Source of the DNA: Alphaproteobacteria bacterium
GTDB lineage: Bacteria; Pseudomonadota; Alphaproteobacteria; CAAGCB01; CAG-977
DNA: 64,000 nt
Reading direction: 5' to 3'
Assembly (NCBI GenBank): GCA_900768465.1
Contig: CAAGCY010000006.1
Span: 1 to 64,000 of the forward strand
Shown here piece after piece: positions 1 to 7,975 of this stretch; position 1 is the stretch's first letter, and each line of letters starts with the position of its first letter. The translations under genes were made by a program, and so were the position numbers. The notes beneath the pieces were generated by a model, which was not told where the DNA came from, made no database searches, and worked only from the letters and a program-made list of their open reading frames with translations.

Positions 1-258
1 GATCCATTTGCAGGATGTTTACCGCAAAGGCGGAGTCAATGGATTGCCGCGTCGCTACGCTCCTCGCAATGACGGAGAGGGGGAAGAACGCTCCTCGCAA
101 TGACGGTTTTTCTCGTCATCACGAGGAGGGCTTCAGCCCGACGCGGTGATCCATTTGCAGGATGTTTACCGCAAAGGCGGAGTCAATGGATTGCTGCGTC
201 GCTGACGCTCCTCGCAATGACGGAGAGGGGGAAGAACGCTCCTCGCAATGACGGTTTT
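1..258. repeat. Two tandem ~111-bp REP-like intergenic repeats
   Basis: Bases 1-111 recur almost unchanged at 148-258, separated by a 36-bp spacer that itself holds a diverged piece of the same motif (CGTCATCACGAGGAGG). Within each copy the core CTCCTCGCAATGACGG occurs twice. The reverse complement of the unit reads like the dispersed element CGTCATTGCGAGGAGC...GCAATCC, a type of intergenic REP-like repeat familiar from many bacterial genomes. The copies differ by a substitution (CCGCG against CTGCG) and a 1-base indel, so the duplication is recent or under homogenisation. No ORF crosses it. The left copy may extend beyond the window. Confidence 0.8.
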
Positions 259-270
259 TAGGAACACAAA

Positions 271-299
271 AAAAAGCGGCTGAATTTCAGCCGCTTTTT
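271..299 (-). terminator. Rho-independent terminator of the Cys-rich protein gene
   Basis: GCGGCTGAA (276-284) pairs perfectly with TTCAGCCGC (286-294). The stem is flanked by A5 on the left and T5 on the right, so it can work in both directions. It lies 13 bases beyond the stop of the minus-strand gene at 312-2570. Confidence 0.85.
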
Positions 300-311
300 C
301 GTTGAGAGATA

Positions 312-2570
312 TTACTTTGCATCACGGAAGACGCAATACCCTTCGGAACATTTCTTTTCAGTCGAGCAGTCGTCATCGGTTTTGCATGTTTCCGTGGTGG
401 GAACCTTGCATGTGCCTTCGCAAACATAGCCGCTTGGGCAAGATGAGTTTGTGCAACGGCACTTTGCTTCATGGAAAGATACCCAGCAATTAGGAGTTGT
501 TCCCGAACAGGTTTTTGAAGCGCAAGGATCTACGCACTTTCCGCCTACACATGCTTTTGATGTATCGCAGTCACCGTCGGAAGAACACGTTGTCGGTTTG
601 CAATTGTATCCACCTGAATTAACGCAACTGAATCCTGCGCCGCATGTGTCAGGATTCGGAGAGCAACGGCACTTTGCTTCATGGAAAGATACCCAGCAAT
701 TAGGAGTTGTTCCCGAACAGGTTTTCAAAGTGCAAGGATCTACGCACTTTCCGCCTACACATGCTTTTGATGTATCGCAGTCACCGTCGGAAGAACACGT
801 TGTCGGTTTGCAATGCCATCCGCCTGAATTGACGCAGTTGTATCCTTCCCCGCATGTGTTGGAGGGATTATTAGTACACTGACACCGTCCTTCATGAAAG
901 TAAGCCCAGCAGTTAGGCTCTGTTTTCGAACAGGTGACCCCCGTACAGGCATTTACGCACGAATGACTTACGCACTTGTCTTCGGTGATGCAGTCGTTAC
1001 TTGTATAACATTTGCCTGCCTGCAGGTAGCATTTGCCGCCCTTGCAGTATTCAAAGTCTTTGCAGCCGCATTGTTCTTCGCACTTGTTGTCGATGCATTT
1101 TTCGTTTTTACCGCATTGGCTGTCGCCCGTGCAGCATCCCGCAATATCGACGCAAGCGTGGTTTTTGATTTCCTTGCACGTTCCGCTGCACGAAATTTTG
1201 TCGCACTTGCCGTCAGTGCATTTTTCGTCGGCGGCGCAGTCGGAATTCGACGTGCATTGCGGTTTCGGCGTTACGCACGAATAGCACACGCCGTCGGAAC
1301 CGTAAGCTTCTTCGGTCTTTGTCTGATCCGCGCGGCAGGATGTTTTGTATCCCATTTCGGCGCACGATTTCAGGACGCACGATCCGTTTTCGCATTTTTT
1401 GCTGTCATCGCAATCGGAATTCGACGAACATTCATTGTCGCAAGTATAACATTGCTCGCCGTTTGTCGCCGTTCCCGCGGGGGTTTTCTTTTTCCCTTCG
1501 TCGCACGACGTTGCCAATCCCATATCCGCGCAGCTGTCTTCGACACAGGTTGTGCCGCTCAGATGCCAGCCTGTCGGACAGGTCAGACAAACAGGTTCGT
1601 CCCCCGGATTGGGCGCGGCGCAAGTCGCACATTCTGTCGGGCAAGCCAAACATTTGCCCGTCGTGAAATCCAGATAATAGCCCGCGTCGCACGTTTTGGC
1701 AACGCAAACGCCGTTTTGCAGTTCGTATCCCGTTTCGCATTCGTCGCATTTGTTCGCGGCGGAGCATTTTACGCAATTTGTTCCGCAAGGATAGCATTTG
1801 CCGTCATCCATGTTCAGATACTGCCCGTCTTCGCATGTTTTCAAAACGCATTTTCCGTCAATCAAATCATAGGCGGGTTCGCATGTCAGACATTGAGTTT
1901 CCGTGCATGTTTCACAGTTCGGCGTCAAGTCATTGCAACCGCCGCAACCGTGGTTAATCGGGCGCGTTCCGTCGGGGCAGGACAATTTTTCGCAATAAGC
2001 GGAGTTTTTTCCGCCGTTGACGCATTTTTCATTGTCGGCGCAATCCGCATCGACGTTGCATGTGACGCACAATCCCGTGCCGCTGGCTATTTTTTTGTCG
2101 GGGCATCCGCATTGTTCGCCCGCGGGACAAACAACGCATTGCAGTTCTCCGTCTTTGGTCGCGCATTTGAACGCTTCGCCGCACGAAGTTTCCGTGCAGG
2201 CGCAATAATCTTTGTGTCCGCCGTCTTTAATCGTACAGTTGGGCGTGCGCGGAATGTCGGCGCATTTGACGCCTTTTGTTGTTTTCCCTTCGTCGCACAA
2301 GGGTTTGCAGAATCCCAGTTTGCAGTATTGACCCGCAGGGCATTGAGTATCTTTTTTACAGATAATCGGACCTTTGCAATCGGGATCATCCGCCGTGCAG
2401 CTCAGTTTTTTTGTTCCCGTTCCGCCACCCGGACTAACGGAAATGCCGGTATCCCCCAGCTTGACGCTGCGGGCGATGACAAAAGATTCGGAGTCGTTTA
2501 AAAAAGCCGCGTTTGCTTCGGCGCAACAAAAGCCGAAAAGGACAAGGGGCAGCAAAAATGCTTTCTTCAT
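312..2570 (-). CDS. Secreted cysteine-rich repeat protein (EGF/furin-like Cys repeats)
   Basis: This is a 752-residue protein. A signal peptide (MKKAFLLPLVLFGFCCAEANA) is followed by hundreds of residues of closely spaced Cys in units such as CxxDxDCxxxxxCxxGxCV. The middle third resembles eukaryotic growth-factor-receptor Cys repeats (CxxCxxxNxCxxC with GY/YLD), and the C-terminal third is a tandem array of ~70-residue modules. No catalytic motif is visible. An AAGGAAT ribosome site sits about 6 bases before the ATG. The number of Cys implies an oxidising location, probably the cell surface, with extensive disulfides. Similar Cys-rich proteins are known from gut alphaproteobacterial metagenomes; the binding role is unknown. 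A long plus-strand ORF over the same DNA is a shadow of the codon bias. Confidence 0.85.
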   Translation of the reverse strand: MKKAFLLPLVLFGFCCAEANAAFLNDSESFVIARSVKLGDTGISVSPGGGTGTKKLSCTADDPDCKGPIICKKDTQCPAGQYCKLGFCKPLCDEGKTTKGVKCADIPRTPNCTIKDGGHKDYCACTETSCGEAFKCATKDGELQCVVCPAGEQCGCPDKKIASGTGLCVTCNVDADCADNEKCVNGGKNSAYCEKLSCPDGTRPINHGCGGCNDLTPNCETCTETQCLTCEPAYDLIDGKCVLKTCEDGQYLNMDDGKCYPCGTNCVKCSAANKCDECETGYELQNGVCVAKTCDAGYYLDFTTGKCLACPTECATCAAPNPGDEPVCLTCPTGWHLSGTTCVEDSCADMGLATSCDEGKKKTPAGTATNGEQCYTCDNECSSNSDCDDSKKCENGSCVLKSCAEMGYKTSCRADQTKTEEAYGSDGVCYSCVTPKPQCTSNSDCAADEKCTDGKCDKISCSGTCKEIKNHACVDIAGCCTGDSQCGKNEKCIDNKCEEQCGCKDFEYCKGGKCYLQAGKCYTSNDCITEDKCVSHSCVNACTGVTCSKTEPNCWAYFHEGRCQCTNNPSNTCGEGYNCVNSGGWHCKPTTCSSDGDCDTSKACVGGKCVDPCTLKTCSGTTPNCWVSFHEAKCRCSPNPDTCGAGFSCVNSGGYNCKPTTCSSDGDCDTSKACVGGKCVDPCASKTCSGTTPNCWVSFHEAKCRCTNSSCPSGYVCEGTCKVPTTETCKTDDDCSTEKKCSEGYCVFRDAK
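454..873 (-). repeat. Near-identical 210-bp tandem repeats inside the Cys-rich gene
   Basis: Units 454-663 and 664-873 match at nearly every base over their first ~150 positions (3 substitutions), then diverge. A third, older copy follows beyond 873. Each encodes ~70 residues with the landmarks CSGTTPNCWVSFHEAKCRC, a CVNSGG segment, and CSSDGDCDTSKACVGGKCV. In-frame period and high identity point to recent unequal crossing-over. Confidence 0.9.
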
Positions 2571-2644
2571 GACGGTATTCCTTTTTTCTTTACACTATCT
2601 TACTATTATGCCATAAACCCCGAAGTTGAAAAAGTGGAAATTCG

Positions 2645-3226
2645 ATGAAAAAGTCTTTTTATTTATTCAGGCACGGTCAAACCGACATGAACCTTGCCCG
2701 CCGCTGGCAGGGCAGGCTGATTGACGCGCCGCTGAACCCGACAGGAATCCGTCAGGCGGAAACGTTGGCGGATGCGGTGAAACCTTTGCGGATTCAAGCC
2801 GTGTTTTCATCGCCTTTGCTGCGCGCCGTTCAAACGGCAAAAATCGTTGTCGCCGCAATCGGAGCGCCGTTGTTTATCGACGACGGTTTGATAGAAGGCT
2901 GTTTCGGCGAAGCGGAAGGTAAAACTTTGCAGGAAATTCATGCGCTTTTTCCCGATTTGTCCGTGCGCTGGGAAAATCTGGACGCGGATACGCTGGACAC
3001 GCGTTTTCCGAACGGGGAATCAAAGCGCGAGATTCAAACGCGGATTTTGCGCGCGCTGACCGACATCGCCGAAACGCAACCTTTTGAGCGCATCGGCATT
3101 TCCTGCCACAGCGCGGCAATTCGCTGTACGATGCTGGCGTTCGGGCAAAAATATCCGCAAGTCCCGCACGGCGTTCCTTTCCGTTTGGAGTGGGACGGCA
3201 AAAACTTTTCGGGGGAACAAAAATGA
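2645..3226 (+). CDS. Histidine phosphatase (phosphoglycerate-mutase-like) family protein
   Basis: This 193-residue protein opens with the phosphatase signature FRHGQTDMN, in which His10 would be the phosphorylated nucleophile. It also has a GCFGEAEGK segment carrying the usual acidic catalytic residue and a late SCHSAAIR motif holding the second histidine. Length and motifs fit the GpmB/CobC branch of small acid phosphatases. The substrate cannot be told: no cobalamin genes lie nearby, so CobC (alpha-ribazole phosphatase) is not supported. The stop TGA overlaps the ATG of the next gene in ATGA, so the two are translationally coupled. Confidence 0.85.
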   Translation: MKKSFYLFRHGQTDMNLARRWQGRLIDAPLNPTGIRQAETLADAVKPLRIQAVFSSPLLRAVQTAKIVVAAIGAPLFIDDGLIEGCFGEAEGKTLQEIHALFPDLSVRWENLDADTLDTRFPNGESKREIQTRILRALTDIAETQPFERIGISCHSAAIRCTMLAFGQKYPQVPHGVPFRLEWDGKNFSGEQK

Positions 3227-3882
3227 TTCAAATCGATGAAACGATTTCAACCGCCGTGCCGTCCGCCGTTTTGGGCGTTTTAACCTGTTCGGCGGTCGTT
3301 GCCGAAAGCTCGGCGGATTTGCTGGCTGACTTTGACGATACCGTCAAAGCGATGCAGGACGATTACACTTTGGAAAAAGTGGCGCAAAACCCGCACGTCG
3401 CCGCGACCCGCAAAGCGTACAAGGCTTTGGGCAAAGATCCGCTGAAATACCGCAACTCCGCCGAAGCGATGCTGCGCCGCATAGCCAAAGGAAACGGGTT
3501 GTACCGCATCAACAACGCCGTTGACATCAATAATATGGTTTCGGTCGCGTCGGGGTATTCGCTGGGGTCTTACGACTGTGCGGCAATCAAAGGGCAAATC
3601 GTGTGGAAGCGCGCCCCCGACGGCGAAAAATACAAGGGTATCGGCAAAGATGTCCTGAATATCGAACACTTGCCCGCTTTGTACGATGACGAAGGCGTAT
3701 TCGGCAACCCGACATCCGACAGCCGCCGCACGATGATAGAAGCGGGCGGGCGCAAAAATCTGCTGTATGTGATTTACGCGTTTGACGGCGCGGACGAAGT
3801 GCGCATTTGGTTGGACAATCTGGCGGAACTGTTGAAAAAATACGCGAACGCCGCGGATGTTCAAATTGAAATCGTCGATTAA
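3223..3882 (+). CDS. B3/B4 tRNA-binding-domain protein
   Basis: The 219-residue protein resembles the B3/B4 (phenylalanyl-tRNA synthetase beta-like) fold as a free-standing protein. Diagnostic stretches are NAVDINNMVSVASGYSLGSYD, a GIGKDVLNIEHLPALYDDEGVFG strand pair and a TSDSRRTMIEAGGRK segment. In synthetases this domain edits mischarged tRNA; stand-alone members are mostly uncharacterised. The ATG at 3223 is preferred over an upstream GTG at 3190 because GGGGG lies eight bases before it and it forms the ATGA overlap with the phosphatase gene. Its stop shares TTAA with the convergent oxidoreductase gene. Confidence 0.8.
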   Translation: MIQIDETISTAVPSAVLGVLTCSAVVAESSADLLADFDDTVKAMQDDYTLEKVAQNPHVAATRKAYKALGKDPLKYRNSAEAMLRRIAKGNGLYRINNAVDINNMVSVASGYSLGSYDCAAIKGQIVWKRAPDGEKYKGIGKDVLNIEHLPALYDDEGVFGNPTSDSRRTMIEAGGRKNLLYVIYAFDGADEVRIWLDNLAELLKKYANAADVQIEIVD

Positions 3883-5141
3883 ACGCCTTCAATAATCGTG
3901 CAGGATTTGGCTTTGTAAGTTACAATCTTGCTGACGGGGCAGACGGTTTCCTGCACTTCGCCCGTCAGGGACGCGTGCAGTTCATTTGCCGCGTTTTTGC
4001 CCGAAGCGACTGCTTCGACGATTGTCGATCCGCCGTGATTGCAGTCGCCCGCGTAAATGACTTTGGCGGCTTCTGTTTTGGGGTCGGCTTTCGATCCCAC
4101 AGCCATAACGACAAGTTTGAAATCGGGGCGTTTGACGGTGGTTTCGGGAATGTCTTCCAGCCGCGATCCGTTAAATCGCGTTTTGCAGGTGTAAAGCGTG
4201 TAAGTATCGCCTGTTTTTTCAATCTTTTCAACGCGGGTCATGGATGTGATGTCGATTTGGCTGTCCAACAGCCACGACCGTTCAACAGCGGTCAAACGCA
4301 TATCGCAAACACGGCGGCGAACGAACATTTCGACGTTTTGCGCGCCGTTTTCCTTTGCTGTAACCGCGCAGTCCGTTGCGACCGCGCCGCCGCCCAGCAC
4401 GGCAACGTTGCCCGTATCGGCGTATTTGTCGGGGTCTTTCAAATAATCCATAAAGGAAACCGCCAGTTCTTCGCCGGGGATGCCCATTTTTGCCGAATGA
4501 GGTTCGCCCACGGCAACGATGACGCCGTCGTATCCGTCTTTGAGCAAATCGACGGGATTGGCGATACGGTGGTTCAGCGTCAGCGTGATGTCGCCGAACG
4601 TTTTGATGTAAGCCCAATCCTTTTCCGTGACTTCTTGTGGCAGGCGGGATTCGGGAATCAATTTTGCCGCGCCGCCGACTTTGTCCGCCGCTTCAAACAA
4701 AGCGATGCGGTAGCCTTTGCGCGCCAAAACGGCGGCGGCAGCCATGCCCGCGGGACCCGCGCCGACAATCGCGACGTTTTTGCCGTTCGGCTCGACGGGG
4801 GAGGGCGCCGAAACAACACCCAGCTTGCGCGCTTTTTCCAAAAGAGCCGCTTGAACCGCGGGAATGCGGATGGGCGCGTCAAGGTTTTTGCGCGAACACG
4901 CTTTCATGCAAAAGCAGTCGGGGCAGGTCAGCCCGCACATTTGCCCCAGCGGATTGGCTTTCAGGATTTCCTCCGCCGCTTGGGCATAGCCCGCATCCGT
5001 CCGTTGCTTTGCGGCTTGGATGAAATCGGCGGGCGAGCAGTTGGCAGGACACGCTTTTTTGCACGGTTTTTCGGGGCAGTTCAAGCACCGTTCCGTTTCC
5101 GATTTCAGTTGCGCGTCCGTCAAATACAGCTTTTTGGTCAT
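3879..5141 (-). CDS. PreT/GltD-like NAD(P)H:FAD Fe-S oxidoreductase subunit
   Basis: This 420-residue protein has an N-terminal Fe-S domain with ten Cys (residues 19, 22, 27, 31, 35, 69, 73, 76, 78, 82), as in glutamate synthase small subunit and dihydropyrimidine dehydrogenase N-termini. A FAD-binding GxGxxG follows at 127-132 (VGAGPAG), then a second nucleotide site (VLGGGAVATDCA) for NAD(P)H. The ADPANC/SPADFIQAAK-like text and overall length fit PreT better than GltD. The PreA catalytic partner and GltB are both absent from the window, so the electron acceptor is unknown. The ATG at 5141 is chosen over a TTG at 5171; neither has a strong ribosome site. Confidence 0.75.
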   Translation of the reverse strand: MTKKLYLTDAQLKSETERCLNCPEKPCKKACPANCSPADFIQAAKQRTDAGYAQAAEEILKANPLGQMCGLTCPDCFCMKACSRKNLDAPIRIPAVQAALLEKARKLGVVSAPSPVEPNGKNVAIVGAGPAGMAAAAVLARKGYRIALFEAADKVGGAAKLIPESRLPQEVTEKDWAYIKTFGDITLTLNHRIANPVDLLKDGYDGVIVAVGEPHSAKMGIPGEELAVSFMDYLKDPDKYADTGNVAVLGGGAVATDCAVTAKENGAQNVEMFVRRRVCDMRLTAVERSWLLDSQIDITSMTRVEKIEKTGDTYTLYTCKTRFNGSRLEDIPETTVKRPDFKLVVMAVGSKADPKTEAAKVIYAGDCNHGGSTIVEAVASGKNAANELHASLTGEVQETVCPVSKIVTYKAKSCTIIEGV

Positions 5142-5286
5142 CGTTTTACAGTCCGTAAAGTTTCCTCTCAATCAATCTAAGCGTTTTTATCCAAAAGGCA
5201 AGGCTTAAAAATTTTACAAAAAAAGCTTTTTTGTCCAAAAAAAGTGTGGTAGCCTTTAGATACAATGATAGAGAGGGAGGATCGAG

Positions 5287-6210
5287 ATGACGGCGATTTT
5301 TGTTTCCGGCGCTTTGATGACGACGTTCAATCAGCCGCAGGAGGATGCCGCGACCGTTGAAAAACGCGAAGCCGCACGTGCCGAACGTGTCGAAAAACTG
5401 GTCGCCCGTATTTGTAAAGCATCGCCTTTGGGCAAAAAAATCGTCGAATCCGCCATTGAGCGCGGCGTCAGTATCGGCATTGACGGGGACAAGGGCAACT
5501 GCTTGGGGTGCTATGTGCCGTCGATGAAATACGTTTCTTTGGATGAAAAAGCCTCCGACGCAAAGCTTATATCAACGATTGTTCACGAATGCCGCCATTC
5601 CGAACAAAACCCGATGCGCGATCATTCGTACAGCGTGTATTCCAACGTTGCCGAAGTCCGCGCTTTGGAAGCCGACGCCATGGCGCACGAATGTGCCGCC
5701 GTCTACCAGATGCGTAAAGCCGAACCCGACACTTACGCCGCTTTTTGCGATCGCCACGGCGGAATGATGAAAGCGTACGAAGCTTCCTTTGAAAAGGACA
5801 AAAACGCGGACAAAGCCAAATCCGAAGCATTCAAAGCGTGGTACGACCATGCGTCGTATGTCGAAAACTACGACCGTTCCGTTGTTGATTTTATGGAAAT
5901 GGGCAAGCTGTATTCGGGCGCATACAAAAAAGAAATTACGCCCAAGCAGTTGTCTGAGGAATTCGGCTATGTCGACGAAGCGTTCTTTGCCTCCGCCCGC
6001 GCGAACACCGTTTCCGAAAGAACGGCAAAAAATACCGCCGCCGTTGAACGCGGTCATATCCGCCATGCCTTAAATCTGTTCGGGCGGTCGAAAATCAAAA
6101 CATCTGCGGATTATTTCTATGTCCGCACCGCCGACGGCAAAGTCGAACCGCCCAAACGCCGGCGCTTCGATGTCGTGGCGGCAAGAGCCATGACGGACAA
6201 AGGACGGTAA
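5287..6210 (+). CDS. Putative zinc metallopeptidase, HECRH motif (DUF6782-like)
   Basis: The 307-residue protein has one zincin-type motif, HECRH (His100-Glu101-His104), in the context STIVHECRHSEQN. A downstream helix rich in Glu/Asp (VAEVRALEADAMAHECA) could give the third ligand. This arrangement resembles the DUF6782 putative metallopeptidases. A GGGAGG ribosome site lies nine bases before the ATG. There is no clear export signal: the first 20 residues are only mildly hydrophobic. The C-terminal ~60 residues are basic and have no recognised domain. No operon partner; the next gene is convergent. Confidence 0.6.
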   Translation: MTAIFVSGALMTTFNQPQEDAATVEKREAARAERVEKLVARICKASPLGKKIVESAIERGVSIGIDGDKGNCLGCYVPSMKYVSLDEKASDAKLISTIVHECRHSEQNPMRDHSYSVYSNVAEVRALEADAMAHECAAVYQMRKAEPDTYAAFCDRHGGMMKAYEASFEKDKNADKAKSEAFKAWYDHASYVENYDRSVVDFMEMGKLYSGAYKKEITPKQLSEEFGYVDEAFFASARANTVSERTAKNTAAVERGHIRHALNLFGRSKIKTSADYFYVRTADGKVEPPKRRRFDVVAARAMTDKGR

Positions 6211-6241
6211 AAGACACGCTCCGTAAAAGCGGTGGCTTGTT

Positions 6242-7975
6242 TTACAAATTGAACTGGCTGTTGTGCAGATTCGCGTAGAATCCGCCTTTTTCCAGCAATT
6301 CCGCGTGCGTGCCGCGTTCGACGATACGCCCCGAATCCATGACCAGAATCAAATCTGCGCGGCGGATCGTCGAAAGCCTGTGCGCGACGACAAAGCTTGT
6401 CCGCCCTTTCATCATTTCGTCAAAGGCTTTCTGAACGTAAATTTCCGTGCGCGTGTCGATCGAGCTGGTCGCTTCGTCCAAAATCAGCATGGACGGCAGG
6501 GACAGCATCGCGCGGGCGATGCACAACAGCTGTTTCTGACCTTGCGACAAACTGCCGCCGTCTTCGCCGATGACGGTGTCGTACCCGTCGGGCAGGCGTT
6601 TGATGAATCCATCGGCGTGCGCGGCGACCGCGGCGGAAACGATTTCGTAATCGGACGCGTCGAGCTTGCCGTACGCGATGTTTTCCCGCACCGTCCCCGA
6701 TTTCAGCCACGTTTCCTGCAACACCATGCCGAATTGGGCGCGCAGGCTGTCGCGCGTCATCTTTTCAACGTTGGTTTTGGAAACGGAAATACTGCCCGCG
6801 TTGACATCGTAAAACCGCATCAGCAGGTTGATTAAAGTCGTTTTCCCGCACCCCGTTTTGCCCACGATGGCGATTTTTTGCCCCGCTTTGACGTTCAGGG
6901 ACAAGTCTTCAATCAGCTTGATTTCGGGAACGTAGGAAAAATAAACGTGTTCCAAATCGACCGTTCCGTCCGCGCGGCGCAAAATTTTCGCGTCTTCGGC
7001 GTCGGGCGTTTCGGGCGTCGCGTCGATGATTTCAAACAGCCGTTTCGCGGACGCCAGCGCGCTTTGCAGTTCGGCGATCACGCCCGATATTTCGTTGAAC
7101 GGTTTTGTGTACTGGTTTGCATAGCTTAAAAAGCACGACAGCTGACCGACGCTTAAAACGCCGGCGACCGCGCTCAACGCCCCGACGATGCCGACCAGCG
7201 TATAAACCACGCCGTTGACAAAGCGGGTGCAGGGGTTGGTGATAGAGGAAAAAAACAACGCCTTGACCCCGCAATTTTGCAATCGGGCGTTGATTTCTTC
7301 AAATTTTTCGCGGGATTTTTCTTCGTAGCCGAACGCCTTGACCAGCTTTAAATTGCCGACCGTTTCGTTAATCAGCGCCGTCATTTCGCCGCGCGTTTCC
7401 GATTGGACTTTAAAGAATTTGAAAGTGCGCTTGGCGATGAAGTTCGCAACGAACAGCGACAACGGCGTGACGAACACGACCAACAGCGTTATTTTGACGT
7501 TGATGACCGCCATGAACCCGATTGTGCCGAAAATCGTGACAATGCCCGTGAACAGCTGCGTAAAGCCCATCAACAGCCCGTCAGCGACCTGTTCCGCGTC
7601 CACCGCCACGCGGCTGAGAATATCGCCGTGCGGCATCGTGTCGATAAAACGCAAGGGGACTTTTTGCAGTCGGTCGAACGCCTTGACGCGAATGTCGCGC
7701 ACGGTCAGATAAGTGATTTTGTTCGTGCAAAGCCCCATCAGCCATTGGGACAGGGCGGCGGTTGCGACAACGCCAGCCAAAGCTTCCAAGATTTTTTTCA
7801 ACGCTTGAAAATCGACCGCGCCTTTGCCGGCAACCAAGTCGATCGCGCGTCCCGTCAGCACGGGGGCGTACAAAGTCATCGACACGCCGACGACCGCGAA
7901 AAATAACGCCAAAGCCAGATGGGACAGGTAAGGACGCGTAAAGGACAGCAAACGCTTCAACAAATTTTTTTGCAT
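6242..7975 (-). CDS. ABC exporter half-transporter, catalytic-site subunit
   Basis: The protein (577 residues) has an N-terminal six-helix exporter domain (about 1-310) and a nucleotide-binding domain with Walker A GKTGCGKT (372-379), a non-canonical signature LSQGQ (476-480) and Walker B LILDE with the catalytic Glu501. It is the second gene of a pair: its ATG overlaps the upstream stop in TAATG. The partner has the opposite defect, so the two should form a heterodimer with one consensus and one degenerate ATP site, as in TM287/288 or BmrCD-type multidrug exporters. The substrate is unknown; lipid, peptide or drug export are all possible. Confidence 0.88.
   Translation of the reverse strand: MQKNLLKRLLSFTRPYLSHLALALFFAVVGVSMTLYAPVLTGRAIDLVAGKGAVDFQALKKILEALAGVVATAALSQWLMGLCTNKITYLTVRDIRVKAFDRLQKVPLRFIDTMPHGDILSRVAVDAEQVADGLLMGFTQLFTGIVTIFGTIGFMAVINVKITLLVVFVTPLSLFVANFIAKRTFKFFKVQSETRGEMTALINETVGNLKLVKAFGYEEKSREKFEEINARLQNCGVKALFFSSITNPCTRFVNGVVYTLVGIVGALSAVAGVLSVGQLSCFLSYANQYTKPFNEISGVIAELQSALASAKRLFEIIDATPETPDAEDAKILRRADGTVDLEHVYFSYVPEIKLIEDLSLNVKAGQKIAIVGKTGCGKTTLINLLMRFYDVNAGSISVSKTNVEKMTRDSLRAQFGMVLQETWLKSGTVRENIAYGKLDASDYEIVSAAVAAHADGFIKRLPDGYDTVIGEDGGSLSQGQKQLLCIARAMLSLPSMLILDEATSSIDTRTEIYVQKAFDEMMKGRTSFVVAHRLSTIRRADLILVMDSGRIVERGTHAELLEKGGFYANLHNSQFNL

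Noticed and set aside
1..258. CRISPR array
   Set aside because: Only two long copies with a 36-bp spacer related to the repeat itself; no cas genes in the window.
894..2501. Long plus-strand ORF (535 codons) opposite the Cys-rich gene
   Set aside because: It is an Ala/Phe/Val-rich shadow created by the Cys and Gly codons of the real minus-strand gene; no ribosome site or domain.
3975..5180. 401-codon ORF opposite the PreT-like gene
   Set aside because: Shadow frame; the opposite strand has clear FAD and Fe-S motifs.
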